From CAYVHU01 sp964451415 (GTDB lineage Bacteria > Pseudomonadota > Alphaproteobacteria > Rhodospirillales > Magnetovibrionaceae): 64,000 bases of DNA. Positions 34,354 to 43,242 of this stretch are shown here, piece after piece. The stretch is from NCBI GenBank assembly GCA_964451415.1, contig CAYVHU010000010.1:30760-94759 (forward strand), read 5' to 3'. Below the pieces are notes generated by a model. It was not told the DNA's origin and did no database searches. It saw only the letters and a program-made list of their open reading frames with translations. How positions within the stretch are numbered: position 1 is the stretch's first letter; every line of letters begins with the position of its first letter. The position numbers were made by a program, and so were the translations under genes.

Positions 34354-36096
34354 ATGAGCACGGTGAAACCGCCCCCGCCGCCCTTGTCCCCCACCGCACC
34401 GCGCATGACGCCCGGCGCGCCGCTGGCTACAGCCCTGCACGCGCCGAGGGCCGTGCGCTCCCTCGACATCGGCCAAAGTCTGGAGGCGACGCGCTTAAAT
34501 CCTGCCCCCACCGCCGCTTTGCCCAAAGGAACCATCCAAGTTCAGACCCCCCTGGGTCCGCTCACTTTACAAACGTCATACCCCATCCCCAAAGGGGCGA
34601 TTTTAAGTCTGGTTTTGCTTCAACAAGAACCCCAACCGCAATTTCAAATTGCCACCATCAACGGCAAACGCGTCGTGACAGTGTCCGCGCCCGCGCAAAG
34701 CGCGCTGCAAACGCCCCCACTGGCCACGGCGCTGAGACCCGGACAAACCCTGAACGCAACCTTGTTGCGCCCCGCTTTGGTCACACCACAGCAACGCGTG
34801 GAACCGCAATTCGTGACTTCACGGGCCCTGACGCCACAACCAACCGCTGCCGCCGCTTCACCGACGCCCCCGCAAGCCGTCATCAAAGCGACGAACGCCG
34901 CAAGCGCCACCAATGTTTCGCGCGAAACACCACCATCTCCCCTACCCACCACACGAAACGCCCCGCAAATCGTACCGCGCAGCACGATTGCGCCAGCTTT
35001 AGGCGTTCCTTCCCCAAACACATCGTCCAAAGACGCGCCTCAAACCTCGGTTCCAACGCCCCCCTCCGCCAAAGGCGCAAGCCCCGTCGTTCTGCCGACG
35101 GGAACACGCTTGCGCCTCACCGTGCAACGCCTTGATGCGCCCAACGCCGCCGTCTCCACCGCGATTGTAAACGGCGATAGGGAAGCTTCCCCCGCTTTGC
35201 GCACACGCGCACTCCTTACGGGCACCCTCACGGGGCGCACCCAACAAGGACTGCCCATCGTACAAACGCCAAGCGCACTGTTCGCCTTGGATGCGCGCAC
35301 CACAAGCCTCGACGGCACGCGCGTGACCTTGCGCCTTGACAGTGTCCCGCAACCGCCCGGCTCACCGCCGCCCCTTTCCCCGGGCCGCTCAGAAGATCCG
35401 GTCTTCGCCACCAAGTGGTCCAATCTGAACGAAGCCCTGAACGCTTTGGCGTCCGCCGACCCGCAACGGCTGATCCAGGTGGCCCGTCATGCGCTTCCCC
35501 AACCGGGGGCAAAACTCGGCGCGCAAATGTTGTTTTTTCTGTCCGCCCTCAGAGGCGGCGACGTCCGCAGCCTGTTTGGCGACACCGCATCGCGCATAAT
35601 CGACAAAAAACGTCCGGGCCTGCTGTCACGTTTAAACGGTGATTTTCGCACCATGGCCAAACACGCCGACATGGCCCAAACCGGCGACTGGCGACTGGCG
35701 CTCGTCCCCATGTGGAACAGCACGCAACTGGAACAGGTCCGCTTTTACTGGCGTCGTGCAAATGAACACGATGAGTTCAAAGATGACGGCGAGGAAACCC
35801 GCTTTGTCCTCGATGTGGACTTAAGCCGTATGGGACACCTTCAGATCGACGGTCTGCTCACGGCCAACCCCAGATCCGGCAGATCTGGACGTCATGACAT
35901 GGAGCGTATGGACCTCATTATTCGCACCGCCGTGGCGCTGCCGGTGGACTTCCGTCGCGAAATTGCGGACATATTCGATCAAGGCCGTGCCCTCACAGGA
36001 TTTACCGGCACGGTATCGTTTCAGACCGGACCCGCAAACTTCGTTCAGTTCCCGGAAGCTCAAACGCCACAACCCACGCCGGGATTTTACGCGTGA
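34354..36096 (+). CDS. FliK-like protein (second hook-length-control type)
   Basis: 580 residues from ATG 34354. The first 330 residues are low complexity, rich in Pro, Thr and Ala. The C-terminal 200 residues are ordered: LNEALNALASADPQRLIQVA, WRLALVPMWNSTQLEQVRFY, TRFVLDVDLSRMGHLQIDGL and DFRREIADIFDQGRALTGF. This resembles the Flg_hook fold of FliK (a beta-strand 'mold' followed by helices), and proteins like it are found after flhG in Rhodospirillales. It is distinct from the fliK at 19753. An in-frame extension to 34300 would overlap flhG and is rejected. Function unproven. Confidence 0.6.
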   Translation: MSTVKPPPPPLSPTAPRMTPGAPLATALHAPRAVRSLDIGQSLEATRLNPAPTAALPKGTIQVQTPLGPLTLQTSYPIPKGAILSLVLLQQEPQPQFQIATINGKRVVTVSAPAQSALQTPPLATALRPGQTLNATLLRPALVTPQQRVEPQFVTSRALTPQPTAAAASPTPPQAVIKATNAASATNVSRETPPSPLPTTRNAPQIVPRSTIAPALGVPSPNTSSKDAPQTSVPTPPSAKGASPVVLPTGTRLRLTVQRLDAPNAAVSTAIVNGDREASPALRTRALLTGTLTGRTQQGLPIVQTPSALFALDARTTSLDGTRVTLRLDSVPQPPGSPPPLSPGRSEDPVFATKWSNLNEALNALASADPQRLIQVARHALPQPGAKLGAQMLFFLSALRGGDVRSLFGDTASRIIDKKRPGLLSRLNGDFRTMAKHADMAQTGDWRLALVPMWNSTQLEQVRFYWRRANEHDEFKDDGEETRFVLDVDLSRMGHLQIDGLLTANPRSGRSGRHDMERMDLIIRTAVALPVDFRREIADIFDQGRALTGFTGTVSFQTGPANFVQFPEAQTPQPTPGFYA

Positions 36097-36109
36097 AGGA
36101 AAAGTGCAC

Positions 36110-36517
36110 ATGGTTTCAGTCGAAGACTTAATCAAACGCAGAGCCACCTTGAGCGTCACGCAGAACCCCGACAGAAAGCTGGACTACATCGTCACCCTGG
36201 ACGCTCACCCGCCCGATTGCGGCGGCAAGACGTGCCATATGACCTTGCGTTACGTTCCCGATCGTTACGTTCTGGACGCCGCCGCGTTCGGCGATTACCT
36301 GAACGCTGCCGCGGGCGTCGTCTGGAACACCCCAGAAGACCTGGCCGTTACCGTATTGGGCGACGTTAACGATAGAATCATTCCACGTTGGGTTCATGTC
36401 TCCTTCAGCATAACGCAAGGGCGCGATTGTTGCGTGGACACCCACACGATTGTCATCGAGGACCGCCAACCCGGCTGGGACAACGAAAACCTGCTACAGC
36501 GTCTGGCGCGGATATAA
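36110..36517 (+). CDS. Small conserved protein, possibly QueF-like T-fold
   Basis: 135 residues from ATG 36110, preceded by AAGGAAAAG and 13 bases after the previous stop, so in the same operon. Not firmly recognised. The layout of MTLRYVPDRYVLDAAAFGDY and VLGDVNDRIIPRWVHVSFSI, followed by a DTHTIVI strand, resembles the T-fold of QueF (7-cyano-7-deazaguanine reductase), where IDYVPD and DLV..PRYLEV occupy matching places. The QueF catalytic Cys motif (CPVTGQPDF) is not present, although DCGGKTC lies near that place. A catalytic role in queuosine synthesis is therefore unlikely; the last gene of the flagellar run. Confidence 0.5.
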   Translation: MVSVEDLIKRRATLSVTQNPDRKLDYIVTLDAHPPDCGGKTCHMTLRYVPDRYVLDAAAFGDYLNAAAGVVWNTPEDLAVTVLGDVNDRIIPRWVHVSFSITQGRDCCVDTHTIVIEDRQPGWDNENLLQRLARI

Positions 36518-36518
36518 T

Positions 36519-37628
36519 TCAGGCGTCCGGGCGCGTTTTGACTAGCCCTTTTTCGTACCACGCCTTGCTTTTGTTGACGATCTTCACCACCGACAGCATC
36601 ACCGGCACTTCAACCAGCACACCGACGACGCTCGCCAACGCCGCCCCCGATTGCAAGCCGAATAGGCCGATGGCGGTGGCGACGGCCAATTCGAAGAAAT
36701 TACTGGCCCCGATCAAGGCTGCCGGCGCAGCGACGCAATGGGCGACGCCGAAATGACGATTGAGAAGATAGGCCAAAGCGGAATTGAAGTAGACCTGAAC
36801 GAGAATGGGCACCGCCAGCAGAACAATCACATAGGGTTGACCCAGAATCTGCTGTCCTTGAAATCCAAACAAAAGGACCAAGGTCGTCAACAACGCCACC
36901 AATGACATGGGGGCAAGCCGTTTCAAAAGACGTTCAAGGCTTGCTTTTCCGCCGTGCGCCAAGACCGCCGCACGCCATCCATGGGCAATTGCAACGGGAA
37001 TCGCAATATAGATTAAAACGGAAATCAGCAGCGTATCCCACGGCACGGAAATAGATGAAATACCCAGCAAAAGACCGACAATCGGAGCAAAGGCAAAGAC
37101 CATGATGGTATCGTTGAGCGCGACTTGGGACAGCGTGAAATGGGGTTCCCCATCACACAGATTGCTCCACACGAACACCATCGCCGTGCACGGTGCCGCT
37201 GCCAAAATGATCAACCCCGCGACATAAGACTGGATTTGTTCCGCAGGCAGCAGGGGGGCAAAGGCGTTGGTAATGAAGACCCACGCCAAAAAAGCCATGG
37301 AAAAGGGTTTCACCGCCCAGTTGACGAACAACGTGACCCCGACGCCTCTCCAGTGTTCGCGCACCCGATGCAAAGCGCCAAAATCGATTTTCAACAACAT
37401 CGGAATAATCATCAACCAGACCAAAACCGCCACGGGAAGATTGATGTGTGCAATTTCCACAGCGCCGAGCATCTGGAAAAAAGCGGGGCCTTCCGCCCCG
37501 AGGGCAATTCCCACGACAATACACAAAGCGACCCAAAGCGTAAGATAACGCTCAAACATCCCCATTGCGGAGCGTATCGGCACCGGCCCGCCTTCGCAAG
37601 GCGGTGAGCTGTTTTTCGCACCATTCAT
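36519..37628 (-). CDS. acr3: Acr3-type arsenite efflux transporter
   Basis: Arsenite permease of the Acr3 (BASS-related) family, with about ten membrane segments. The motif ILAAAPCTAMVFVWSNLCDG carries the Cys needed for arsenite transport, and PVAIAHGWRAAVLAHGG and AAPAALIGASNFFELAVATA are typical. ATG 37628 is taken because it follows the arsRC stop; an ATG at 37643 would overlap by 14 bases. About 369 residues. It is the second gene of an ars operon and converges on the flagellar run with a single base between the stops. Confidence 0.94.
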   Translation of the reverse strand: MNGAKNSSPPCEGGPVPIRSAMGMFERYLTLWVALCIVVGIALGAEGPAFFQMLGAVEIAHINLPVAVLVWLMIIPMLLKIDFGALHRVREHWRGVGVTLFVNWAVKPFSMAFLAWVFITNAFAPLLPAEQIQSYVAGLIILAAAPCTAMVFVWSNLCDGEPHFTLSQVALNDTIMVFAFAPIVGLLLGISSISVPWDTLLISVLIYIAIPVAIAHGWRAAVLAHGGKASLERLLKRLAPMSLVALLTTLVLLFGFQGQQILGQPYVIVLLAVPILVQVYFNSALAYLLNRHFGVAHCVAAPAALIGASNFFELAVATAIGLFGLQSGAALASVVGVLVEVPVMLSVVKIVNKSKAWYEKGLVKTRPDA

Positions 37629-37629
37629 C

Positions 37630-38454
37630 TTATTGATTTTCACCGATTTTATCGAGCCTGCCTTGCAAGGAAATTCTGTCGAGTGAGGCGAACGGAAGAC
37701 TGATGAAAAGGCTGATCCGCGTATCCAGAAGGCGAAAGGCTTCTGCCAGGCGCGCGGCCTTTTCGGTTTCGCTTCCTGTAAAGTGCGCCGGGTCGCTCAC
37801 CCCCCAATGGGCCGTGACCGGTCCAGCGGGCCAGATCGGACATTCTTCCTGGGCGATTTCGTCGCACAAGGTAAAAACAAAATCCATCGGCGGGGCATCA
37901 ATGCCGGTAAATTCATCCCAACTTTTCGAACGCAGTCCCTCAACAGGAAAACGATTGCGTTTCAGCAAATCAAGAACGCGCGGATTGATCGTTCCTTCGG
38001 CACTGCTGCCGGCGCTGTAGGCGCGAAAAGAGCCATGCCCCTTGTGCTGAAGGATACTCTCGGCTATGAGACTTCGCGCTGAATTGCCCCTGCAAAGGAA
38101 AAGAACATTGTAAACTTTCTTTTGCTTTTCCATGACGGCTCCTCCTGGTGGGGTGAAACATTTTTCCGGTCGCCCGGCACAACATTCGTCGGCCAGATAG
38201 CCCAAAAGCGCCGAGGCGTTTGCAAAATCCACCGAATAAATCAAAGACCTCTGTTCACGACGCCTTTCCACCAATCCCGCGTGACGCATCTGGTTTAAAT
38301 GGTGCGACAACGTCGAGGGTTGAACATCGCAATCCTCAGCAATTTTTCCCGCGCTAACACCCTCAACCCCCGCTTTAACCAGGTAACGAAACACATCAAG
38401 GCGCGCCTCGAAGGCAAGGGCCGACAGCATGTCCACGGCAGCTTTCGTTTTCAT
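37630..38454 (-). CDS. arsR: ArsR repressor fused to ArsC arsenate reductase
   Basis: 274-residue fusion. Residues 1-90 are an ArsR winged helix (EARLDVFRYLVKAGVEGVSA, CDVQPSTLSHHLNQMRHAGL). Cys91, Cys92 and Cys99 just after it resemble the C-terminal metalloid site of the Acidithiobacillus-type ArsR. Residues 114-274 are a low-molecular-weight phosphatase-type ArsC with the P-loop LFLCRGNSARS and further Cys in TLCDEIAQEECPIWP. Such enzymes reduce arsenate to arsenite, which Acr3 exports. An internal ATG at 38133 with an ideal ribosome site could give free ArsC. The first ATG (38454) has no Shine-Dalgarno and lies in the operator dyad. Confidence 0.9.
   Translation of the reverse strand: MKTKAAVDMLSALAFEARLDVFRYLVKAGVEGVSAGKIAEDCDVQPSTLSHHLNQMRHAGLVERRREQRSLIYSVDFANASALLGYLADECCAGRPEKCFTPPGGAVMEKQKKVYNVLFLCRGNSARSLIAESILQHKGHGSFRAYSAGSSAEGTINPRVLDLLKRNRFPVEGLRSKSWDEFTGIDAPPMDFVFTLCDEIAQEECPIWPAGPVTAHWGVSDPAHFTGSETEKAARLAEAFRLLDTRISLFISLPFASLDRISLQGRLDKIGENQ
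38133..38148 (-). promoter_or_regulatory. Internal ribosome-binding site at the ArsR-ArsC junction
   Basis: On the minus strand CCAGGAGG (38148-38141) lies 7 bases before an in-frame ATG at 38133, codon 108 of the fusion. The following sequence starts a complete ArsC domain (MEKQKKVYNVLFLC). This looks like a start still used by, or left from, a separate arsC gene. Confidence 0.7.
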
Positions 38455-38477
38455 ATTTTGACAATAATGAAAATATG
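38452..38477 (-). promoter_or_regulatory. Probable ArsR operator
   Basis: Perfect 8-bp dyad CATATTTT (38452-38459) and AAAATATG (38470-38477) around 10 bases. It includes the start codon of the arsR-arsC gene, so bound repressor would block transcription start or elongation at the gene edge. Autoregulation by ArsR at such dyads is general family knowledge; this site is assigned by position. Confidence 0.65.
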
Positions 38478-38524
38478 AAAAGAAACAACCCTTTTTTTTG
38501 CCCTCAACGCCGACACTTCACTAT

Positions 38525-38959
38525 CTATAAACGCGCGCGTGCCTTTTTGCGGCGGTGCTGGGTGAGAGCGATTTCGTCGAGCAAAAGTTGCTCGCGGCGG
38601 TTCTTTTCCAGCTCGTAGCGGCGTTGGCGGTTCTTTTCTACCGTCTCAAATTTTTTCAGTTCCTGAAAAGCCTCCGACAGTTCATCACGAGCATAGGCGA
38701 TAACGATCTCCATTTGCTCAATGGAATCTTTCAAGTTATCGCTGCGTTGTTTGACACGCAGGGCATAATTCGCATACGTCACCCCTGCGCCGGTGGGATC
38801 TTCCGCAGCGGTCCGTTTTTCCTGCTCATGCTCTTTTTCAAGGGCTTTGATCTGCGCTTCTAGATCCGCTTGCAAATGTAAAAGCTCACCCAGTTTTCGA
38901 CGCTTTTCGTCCACGTTCCAATCGTGCAGACGGATCAGACTCTTGATATTTGCAGCCAC
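38525..38959 (-). CDS. fliJ: FliJ, flagellar export protein
   Basis: Small coiled-coil component of the export ATPase complex (gamma-subunit-like stalk in the FliI hexamer). 144 residues, almost wholly helical and rich in Glu, Lys, Arg and Gln (LIRLHDWNVDEKRRKLGELL, LQADLEAQIKALEKEHEQEK), ending in a basic tail (TQHRRKKARARL). Starts 26 bases after fliI, its usual partner. Confidence 0.88.
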   Translation of the reverse strand: MAANIKSLIRLHDWNVDEKRRKLGELLHLQADLEAQIKALEKEHEQEKRTAAEDPTGAGVTYANYALRVKQRSDNLKDSIEQMEIVIAYARDELSEAFQELKKFETVEKNRQRRYELEKNRREQLLLDEIALTQHRRKKARARL

Positions 38960-38985
38960 TGTTTAAACCCTCGATGTTTTGTTTT

Positions 38986-40512
38986 TTATGTATTTTTTGG
39001 CATGATTCCCGAAGCCAAGCCCGGTTGGGCCTGGGGTTGTTGGACCTGGGGTTGTTGGACCTGGGGTTGCCCCATCTGAAGAGGCGCCATCTGCACCCCC
39101 ATATCCCCCTGATCCTGTGCAGGGGCGCCCGGCAGGGCGGCCCCCGCCCCCGGCAGGGCGGCCCCCGCCCCCGCCCCCGGCTCAACAGGTGTATTTAAAA
39201 CCTGCGCCAACAAGGCGTAACATGTCGCCATATCCGTATGGTCGTCCTTGGTCTGGGCAAGAAAATCCTCGATGGGACGATGGTAAAAGATGGCTTCATC
39301 CACTTCCGCATCCGTGCCCTTGCGATAGGCGCCCAGACGGATCAACTCCGCCATATCGTCATAAACAGACATCAAGCGCCGAGCGCGTTTGATAAGAGCG
39401 TTTTCATCTTCGCTGTTGCAGTCCGGCATGGTTCTGGACACGCTTCTCAAGATATTGACCGCAGGAAACCGACCACGTTCCGCAATCGCGCGATCCAGCA
39501 CGACATGGCCATCCAAAATGCCCCGCACCGCATCCGCCACCGGTTCGTTGTGGTCATCGCCTTCAACCAGAACGGTAAACAGGCCGGTGATGGAGCCCTG
39601 TCCTTCCAGACCCGGCCCGGCACGTTCCAAAAGACGCGGCAATTCGGCAAATACCGACGGCGTATAGCCCTTCGATGCCGGTGGTTCGCCCACCGATAGG
39701 GAAATCTCACGCTGGGCCATGGCGAAGCGCGTGACACTATCCATGAGACACAGCACATCGTTGTTCACATCACGGAAAAATTCCGCCGCTGCCAAGGTGG
39801 TATAGGCCGCCTGACGGCGTACCAACGGCGGCTCATCCGACGTAGCAACGACAACGACGGAACGCGCCAGACCTTCTTCTCCCAAATCGTCTTCAATGAA
39901 TTCGCGCGCCTCACGCCCGCGTTCCCCGATCAACCCGATCACGCTGACTTCTGCTTCGGTATGACGCGCCATCATCGAAAGTAACGTGGATTTTCCCACG
40001 CCTGAACCTGCAAAAATTCCCATGCGCTGTCCCCGACAACATGTCAGGAACGTATTCATAACACGCACACCGAGATCGATCTTGCCGCCAACACGTTGAC
40101 GCAGGTGCGCCGGCGGCGGACTGCTTTGCACCGCATAGGCGCGATTGCCGCTGGGCAGCGGCCCTTTGGCGTCGATGGGTTCTCCGAACGCATTGATAAC
40201 GCGGCCCAACCAACCTTCATGGGGATAGAGCACCGGTTCGGTCGAAGCGACCTCCACACGACATCCCAGGCTAACCCCTTCCAAGGGACCGAAGGGCATC
40301 AGCAAAGCGCGCTCCTCGCGGAACCCCACCACCTCACAGGCGATGCGCCGCTCAGCACGGCCCACGATTTCACAGTGATCGCCGATGGAAAAAACGCCTT
40401 CAACGCCCGCCACTTCGACCATTAGACCAACGACAGCCGCAACCTGACCGTAAATTTCGAAATCTCGAAGCCGTTCGATCTCGTTGATGATGGTGTTGAC
40501 GTAAGCGCTCAC
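38986..40512 (-). CDS. fliI: FliI, flagellar export ATPase, with repeat tail
   Basis: F1-beta-like ATPase of the flagellar export apparatus. Walker A GSGVGKST is at about residues 169-176, Walker B VLCLMDSVTRFA, and the conserved REISLSVGEPPASKGYTPSV block follows. GTG 40512 (VSAYVNTIINEIERL) is preferred, with AAGGA upstream; ATG 40545 is an alternative. The normal domain ends near residue 440; a further 60 or so residues form a low-complexity tail of Gly-Ala-Leu-Pro and Gln-Pro-Val repeats, built on short DNA repeats at 39026-39070 and 39120-39180. About 508 residues in all. Divergent from ctrA. Confidence 0.93.
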   Translation of the reverse strand: MSAYVNTIINEIERLRDFEIYGQVAAVVGLMVEVAGVEGVFSIGDHCEIVGRAERRIACEVVGFREERALLMPFGPLEGVSLGCRVEVASTEPVLYPHEGWLGRVINAFGEPIDAKGPLPSGNRAYAVQSSPPPAHLRQRVGGKIDLGVRVMNTFLTCCRGQRMGIFAGSGVGKSTLLSMMARHTEAEVSVIGLIGERGREAREFIEDDLGEEGLARSVVVVATSDEPPLVRRQAAYTTLAAAEFFRDVNNDVLCLMDSVTRFAMAQREISLSVGEPPASKGYTPSVFAELPRLLERAGPGLEGQGSITGLFTVLVEGDDHNEPVADAVRGILDGHVVLDRAIAERGRFPAVNILRSVSRTMPDCNSEDENALIKRARRLMSVYDDMAELIRLGAYRKGTDAEVDEAIFYHRPIEDFLAQTKDDHTDMATCYALLAQVLNTPVEPGAGAGAALPGAGAALPGAPAQDQGDMGVQMAPLQMGQPQVQQPQVQQPQAQPGLASGIMPKNT

Positions 40513-40619
40513 GAAAGACCCGTTCCTTAATCGGCGCGATTCCATGCTTCTGCACGAATCGCCCCCGCCAAAAGGCGCCTTCAACGCCCCATCGTCCGCG
40601 TACCATGCCACAAGGACCT

Positions 40620-40713
40620 TTAAGGCTTGGTAAATGTTACAATACCTTAGGCGCGTAAATGAAACACTATCACTTGACGCCTTGATTGTCGCGCGCACGA
40701 CACCTATGGTTAA
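40620..40713 (+). promoter_or_regulatory. Candidate CtrA sites between fliI and ctrA
   Basis: TTAAGGCTTGGTAAA at 40620-40634 matches the CtrA box TTAA-N7-TTAA with one mismatch. ATGGTTAA at 40706-40713 is the exact reverse complement of the CtrA half-site TTAACCAT. Both lie in the 231-base divergent gap between fliI and ctrA, so CtrA may regulate itself and fliI. AGGGAG precedes the ctrA ATG. Binding is inferred from sequence only. Confidence 0.55.
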
Positions 40714-40743
40714 CGAAGGGTAGTCAAAGGGAGTCCCGAGCGC

Positions 40744-41445
40744 ATGCGCGTGCTACTTGTCGAAGACGACCTGACGATGGCGAAAAGCGTCGAGTTGATG
40801 CTGACATCCGCTGCCATGGTGGTGGATGCAACGGAACTGGGCGAAGACGGCCTGGAAATCGGCAAACTCTACGATTACGACATTATCATTCTCGACCTGG
40901 TGTTGCCGGATATGGATGGGCTTGAGGTGTTGCGTCGTCTGCGCGATGCGCGGGTGGTCACACCGGTGTTGATCCTATCAGGGCTCACCGAGTCCGAAAT
41001 GAAGGTCAAAAGCCTCGGCAGCGGCGCGGACGATTACCTGACCAAGCCCTTTGACAAAGAAGAACTGCTGGCACGCATTCAAGCCATTGTGCGGCGCTCT
41101 CAAGGACATAGCCAGTCCATCATCAAAACAGGCAAACTGGCGGTGAACCTGAACACCTCGACCGTCGAAGTCGGCGGACAGGCGGTCCACCTGACCGGCA
41201 AGGAGTATGGAATCCTGGAACTGTTGAGCCTGCGCAAGGGCACGACGTTGACCAAGGAAATGTTCCTCAATCACCTTTATGGTGGCATGGATGAACCGGA
41301 GTTGAAGATCATCGATGTCTTCATCTGCAAACTCAGACGAAAATTGGCCGATGCGACGCACGGCGATAACTATATCGAGACCGTTTGGGGTCGGGGATAC
41401 GTCTTGCGCGACCCGGATGAAACGCCGCAAGCAAAGCAGGCGTAA
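40744..41445 (+). CDS. ctrA: CtrA, master response regulator
   Basis: OmpR-type response regulator CtrA, controlling cell cycle and, in this lineage, mainly motility. The receiver has MRVLLVEDDLTMAKSVELML, phospho-acceptor Asp51 in IIILDLVLPDMDG and Lys in LTKPFDKEEL. The winged-helix output domain includes LTGKEYGILELLSLRKGTTL and LTKEMFLNHLYGGMDEPELK, followed by IIDVFICKLRRKL, all characteristic of CtrA. Length 233 residues. Divergent from fliI, as in many alphaproteobacteria. Its presumed phosphodonor ChpT and antagonist SciP are encoded in the same window. Confidence 0.96.
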   Translation: MRVLLVEDDLTMAKSVELMLTSAAMVVDATELGEDGLEIGKLYDYDIIILDLVLPDMDGLEVLRRLRDARVVTPVLILSGLTESEMKVKSLGSGADDYLTKPFDKEELLARIQAIVRRSQGHSQSIIKTGKLAVNLNTSTVEVGGQAVHLTGKEYGILELLSLRKGTTLTKEMFLNHLYGGMDEPELKIIDVFICKLRRKLADATHGDNYIETVWGRGYVLRDPDETPQAKQA

Positions 41446-41493
41446 GTACCCCGTGAACACCCGTGGCAAATGCCCCGGTATGACTACCGCGTA

Positions 41494-42636
41494 TTACTTA
41501 CGGCCAGCGAACCGCATCACATAGCCGGGAAGATCGGCAATCGGCAGTACGGCGCTGCACAGCCCTGCCGCCGCCGCCGCACCGGGCATCCCCCACACCA
41601 CCGACGTCTTTTCATCCTGTGCAATCACGGTGCCGCCGGCATCCACGGCAAATTGCGCCCCTTTCGTGCCGTCGTTGCCCATGCCGGTCAGGATCACGGT
41701 AAAAACCCGCCCGCCATAAACCTTAACCAGACTACGCAACATCGGGTCCACCGCCGGGCGGCAAAAGTTCTCCGGGGCGTCCTGATTGAGGGAAATCACG
41801 CGCTGCGTTCCTTTTTGCACCACCGTCATGTGATATTCGCCAGGAGCCAGGAGAATCCTTCCCGATTTGATCTCGTCACCGGTTTTCGCTTCCGCACAAG
41901 GCCACCCCGTCATCCGGGTAATGTGCTCGGCCAAAATGGCGGTGAAGGTTGCGGGCATATGCTGGGTAATGACAATCGGCAGATTGATCGACTGGGGCAA
42001 ACGTTTCAGGAACTCGAACAGGGCCTGCGGGCCTCCCGTCGAACTGCCAATGGCGAGAATATCGGGTTTGATCGTGCCCGGTTTTCGCAATACAACCTGA
42101 TCGGAACGATTGCTTGCCCACCCCGTCGTCGACTTCGCGCCCGGTTTCGCTCTGGGGGCAGGACCGCGTGCGCGTTTTAAGGATGCGCCGATTTGCCTCT
42201 TGTGGACGATGCCGAGGCCCTTGACCTTTTCGATCAGGTCGCGCCGAAAATCACTTTCACCGCTGATTTCACGGGCCGACGAAGGCTTCGGGATATAATC
42301 GCTCGCGCCCGCACTCAACGCGCGCAAGCTGATTTCGGCATTCTTCTTGGTCAGAGTGGAGGCGATAATGACCTTGATTTTCGAATCGAGCGCCAACAAC
42401 TTCGGCAGCGCCGTGAGGCCATCCATCACCGGCATTTCGATATCGAGGATAATAACGTCGATTTCCTTGGGATGACGCTCCAGATAATTGACCGCCAACA
42501 ACCCATTGCCTATCGAAGCCACCACATCGATGTCGGGTTCCCCTTCCAACATGCGGGAGATAAGGCCGCGAATGACAGCGGAATCATCCACCACCATGAC
42601 TTGAAGAGAAATGCCGTTGGAAGATGTTTCTGCCAT
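41494..42636 (-). CDS. cheB: CheB, chemoreceptor methylesterase
   Basis: Response-regulated methylesterase/deamidase of chemoreceptors. N-terminal receiver (VMVVDDSAVIRGLISRML, phospho-acceptor Asp in IILDIEMPVMDG) and C-terminal esterase domain with the Ser motif IGSSTGGPQAL, the His motif ITQHMPATFTAI and the Asp motif GMGNDGTKGAQ. ATG 42636 (380 residues) is chosen over a GTG at 42645. Third gene of the cheA-cheY-cheB group; no cheR or free cheW is in the window. Confidence 0.95.
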   Translation of the reverse strand: MAETSSNGISLQVMVVDDSAVIRGLISRMLEGEPDIDVVASIGNGLLAVNYLERHPKEIDVIILDIEMPVMDGLTALPKLLALDSKIKVIIASTLTKKNAEISLRALSAGASDYIPKPSSAREISGESDFRRDLIEKVKGLGIVHKRQIGASLKRARGPAPRAKPGAKSTTGWASNRSDQVVLRKPGTIKPDILAIGSSTGGPQALFEFLKRLPQSINLPIVITQHMPATFTAILAEHITRMTGWPCAEAKTGDEIKSGRILLAPGEYHMTVVQKGTQRVISLNQDAPENFCRPAVDPMLRSLVKVYGGRVFTVILTGMGNDGTKGAQFAVDAGGTVIAQDEKTSVVWGMPGAAAAAGLCSAVLPIADLPGYVMRFAGRK

Positions 42637-42690
42637 ATCCGTCACGTAAAATTCCGCTATTGCCGTCCTAAAAGAAAATCTTGAAAAGCT

Positions 42691-43056
42691 TTATAATATA
42701 CCGACCTGCTCGAATTTAGCCCTAACGATCTCGCTATCGAAAGGTTTCATTATGTATTCGTTCGCCCCGGCTTCGATGGCGACCTGAATGTGTTCGATGT
42801 CGTTCTCTGTGGTGCAAAACACCACAATCGGTTTGTCCCCGCCGGGCGATGAGCGCAAGGCACGCAAAAACTCAATTCCACTCATCACCGGCATATTCCA
42901 GTCCAACAAGATCGCGTCCGGCATCTTGGTCAGACAGGCATCCATCGCTTGCTGCCCGTCAGCGGCCTCAACCGTCTCGAAGTCAAGATCTTGAAGTATC
43001 TTTTTGGCCACCATCCGAATGACTTTTGAATCATCAACAATGAGACAAGATTTCAT
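42691..43056 (-). CDS. cheY: CheY-type response regulator
   Basis: Single-domain receiver, 121 residues from ATG 43056 (MKSCLIVDDSKVIRMVAKKI). Acidic pair Asp-Asp near residues 8-9, phospho-acceptor Asp in AILLDWNMPVMSG, Thr in VFCTTEND and Lys in YIMKPFDSE. A start at 43077 would add seven residues. Between cheA and cheB; probably the flagellar-switch CheY, or a phosphate sink. Confidence 0.93.
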   Translation of the reverse strand: MKSCLIVDDSKVIRMVAKKILQDLDFETVEAADGQQAMDACLTKMPDAILLDWNMPVMSGIEFLRALRSSPGGDKPIVVFCTTENDIEHIQVAIEAGANEYIMKPFDSEIVRAKFEQVGIL

Positions 43057-43242
43057 GCCAACCCGCCACCAATCCATTGAATAACATCACCGTAAGCCGC
43101 CAGCTTCATTCGCCACCGGCCCCGCGCAACAAACAACCCCACCTATTTGCAAGCGCGAGTCGTCATACGCCCGCAAAGATAAGCTTTTTTTTCAGCCATA
43201 CCAATCAGTTTCCGCGCCAAACGCCGCGACACGCCATTATGT

